Origin: an uncultured Collinsella sp.
GTDB lineage: Bacteria; Actinomycetota; Coriobacteriia; Coriobacteriales; Coriobacteriaceae
Direction: 5' to 3'
DNA: 5,184 nucleotides
Assembly (NCBI GenBank): GCA_958372035.1
Contig: CATXML010000105.1
Location: forward strand, 1-5,184
Part shown: in pieces, positions 4,432-5,184 of the stretch
How the letters are laid out: each line of letters opens with the position of its first letter
Position numbering within the stretch: position 1 is the stretch's first letter
Notes under the pieces: generated by a model
The model's input: the letters and a program-made list of their open reading frames with translations, nothing else
Databases searched by the model: none
Told to the model about the DNA's origin: nothing
Program-made: the position numbers and the translations under genes

Positions 4432-5184
4432 ATGTTTAATCAAAAAAATAAGGTGACACGCGCGGACTATGAGCAGTGGCGTGCCGGACAGGATGAGACG
4501 GCGGGTCGCATCGCGTCCGACCCCGATAGGCTCCTGTTCCATGTGGAGCCTGAGCTTGGCTGGCTCAACGACCCCAACGGTTTGGTGCAGATTGGTGATA
4601 CGTATCACATCTATCACCAATACGATCCATTCGATGCTGCGCATGGCGGTCCAGTGCTTTGGAATCATCTGACAACAAAGGATTTTGTGACGTACGAGAA
4701 TCGCGGCCCTGTGCTGTTCCCCGATTCCGATTTGGATTCGAGCGGAGCGTATTCTGGTTCTGCCTTTGTACACGACGGCAAGATTCACTACTTCTATACC
4801 GGCAACGTCAAGCATTTTGACCGCGATGATTACGACTACGTGTTGACGGGCCGTGAGCAAAACCAGATTCATATGGTTGCCGAGAATCCCGACGAATTGG
4901 GCGAGAAGTGCATAGCTGTTGGACCGGTCGATTACCCCGACGATATCGGTACGCACGTGCGCGACCCCAAGATCCTTGAGCACGATGGTATCTACTACAT
5001 GGTTCTGGGCGCTCGTACGAAAGACGACCGTGGCTGCGTGCTTGTCTATACCTCGCGCAATCTTGAGGACTGGAGCTATGCGACGCGCATTGAGTTGGGC
5101 GAGAAGTTTGGCTTTATGTGGGAGTGCCCCGATCTGTTTGAGCTCGATGGTGAGCTTATTCTCGTTTGCTGTCCGCAGGGTGTG
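4432..5184 (+). CDS. scrB: Canonical GH32 enzyme, probable sucrose-6-phosphate hydrolase (3' end outside window)
   Basis: The frame is open from the ATG at 4432 to the right edge, giving 251 codons of an enzyme that is usually about 450-500 aa; the missing part would hold the rest of the propeller and the beta-sandwich. All three GH32 motifs are in textbook form: nucleophile Asp47 in GWLNDPNGL, Asp178 in VRDPKIL, and acid/base Glu231 in WECPDLF. YSGSAF at 107-112 is another family motif. There is no signal peptide, so it acts in the cytoplasm and would split sucrose-6-phosphate made by the PTS into glucose-6-phosphate and fructose. Start choice is moderate: GAGAAAG at 4416-4422 is a weak ribosome binding site nine bases upstream, and no better start precedes the LNDPNG motif. 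It lies 101 bp after the PTS gene beyond a stem-loop. Sucrose or short fructan hydrolysis is the alternative to phosphate-sugar specificity. Family is near certain. Confidence 0.9.
   Translation, partial: MFNQKNKVTRADYEQWRAGQDETAGRIASDPDRLLFHVEPELGWLNDPNGLVQIGDTYHIYHQYDPFDAAHGGPVLWNHLTTKDFVTYENRGPVLFPDSDLDSSGAYSGSAFVHDGKIHYFYTGNVKHFDRDDYDYVLTGREQNQIHMVAENPDELGEKCIAVGPVDYPDDIGTHVRDPKILEHDGIYYMVLGARTKDDRGCVLVYTSRNLEDWSYATRIELGEKFGFMWECPDLFELDGELILVCCPQGV

Noticed and set aside
4423..4983. Minus-strand frame opposite the second GH32 gene
   Set aside because: The + strand encodes textbook GH32 motifs over the same bases; the antisense frame shows no domain.

Overview
The window is a GC-rich, tightly packed sugar-utilisation locus with all genes on the + strand: a LacI-family repressor, a divergent GH32 beta-fructosidase, a glucose-superfamily PTS EIIBC permease of the sucrose type, and the first 251 codons of a second, canonical GH32 enzyme that runs off the right edge. 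GC-ending codon preference, Shine-Dalgarno starts and this type of PTS/GH32 content fit a gut Actinomycetota of class Coriobacteriia (Collinsella-like). That placement is inference from style and content, not from a marker gene.

Layout. Positions 1-95 may hold the last codons of an upstream gene (weak). Positions 96-255 are a G/T-rich leader with the probable repressor promoter and one operator-like site. The repressor is 256-1266. The 184-bp gap 1267-1450 holds three more copies of the same operator-like motif, one inverted and two in tandem, with the tandem pair wrapped around a good sigma-70 promoter. The first GH32 gene is 1451-2833. A 45-bp gap carries an AAAACGTTTT palindrome beside a TATGAT -10-like element, followed by the EIIBC gene at 2879-4330. 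The next gap, 4331-4431, contains a 20-bp RNA stem-loop with no U-tract. The second GH32 gene starts at 4432.

How the parts fit. EIIBC would import and phosphorylate a disaccharide, most likely sucrose to sucrose-6-phosphate, using an EIIA supplied from elsewhere because none is fused or present here. The canonical GH32 would hydrolyse the sugar phosphate in the cytoplasm to glucose-6-phosphate and fructose. The divergent GH32 keeps the three catalytic acids but in altered motifs, so it may handle a related fructoside. The LacI-type protein most likely represses both its own gene and the operon.

The most notable unlisted signals are the locus-specific operator family (core AAACGnTTGACATAT; four copies, plus a relaxed fifth before the PTS gene) and the strand-specific hairpin between the PTS and second GH32 genes. 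No mobile element, tRNA, rRNA or CRISPR array was seen.
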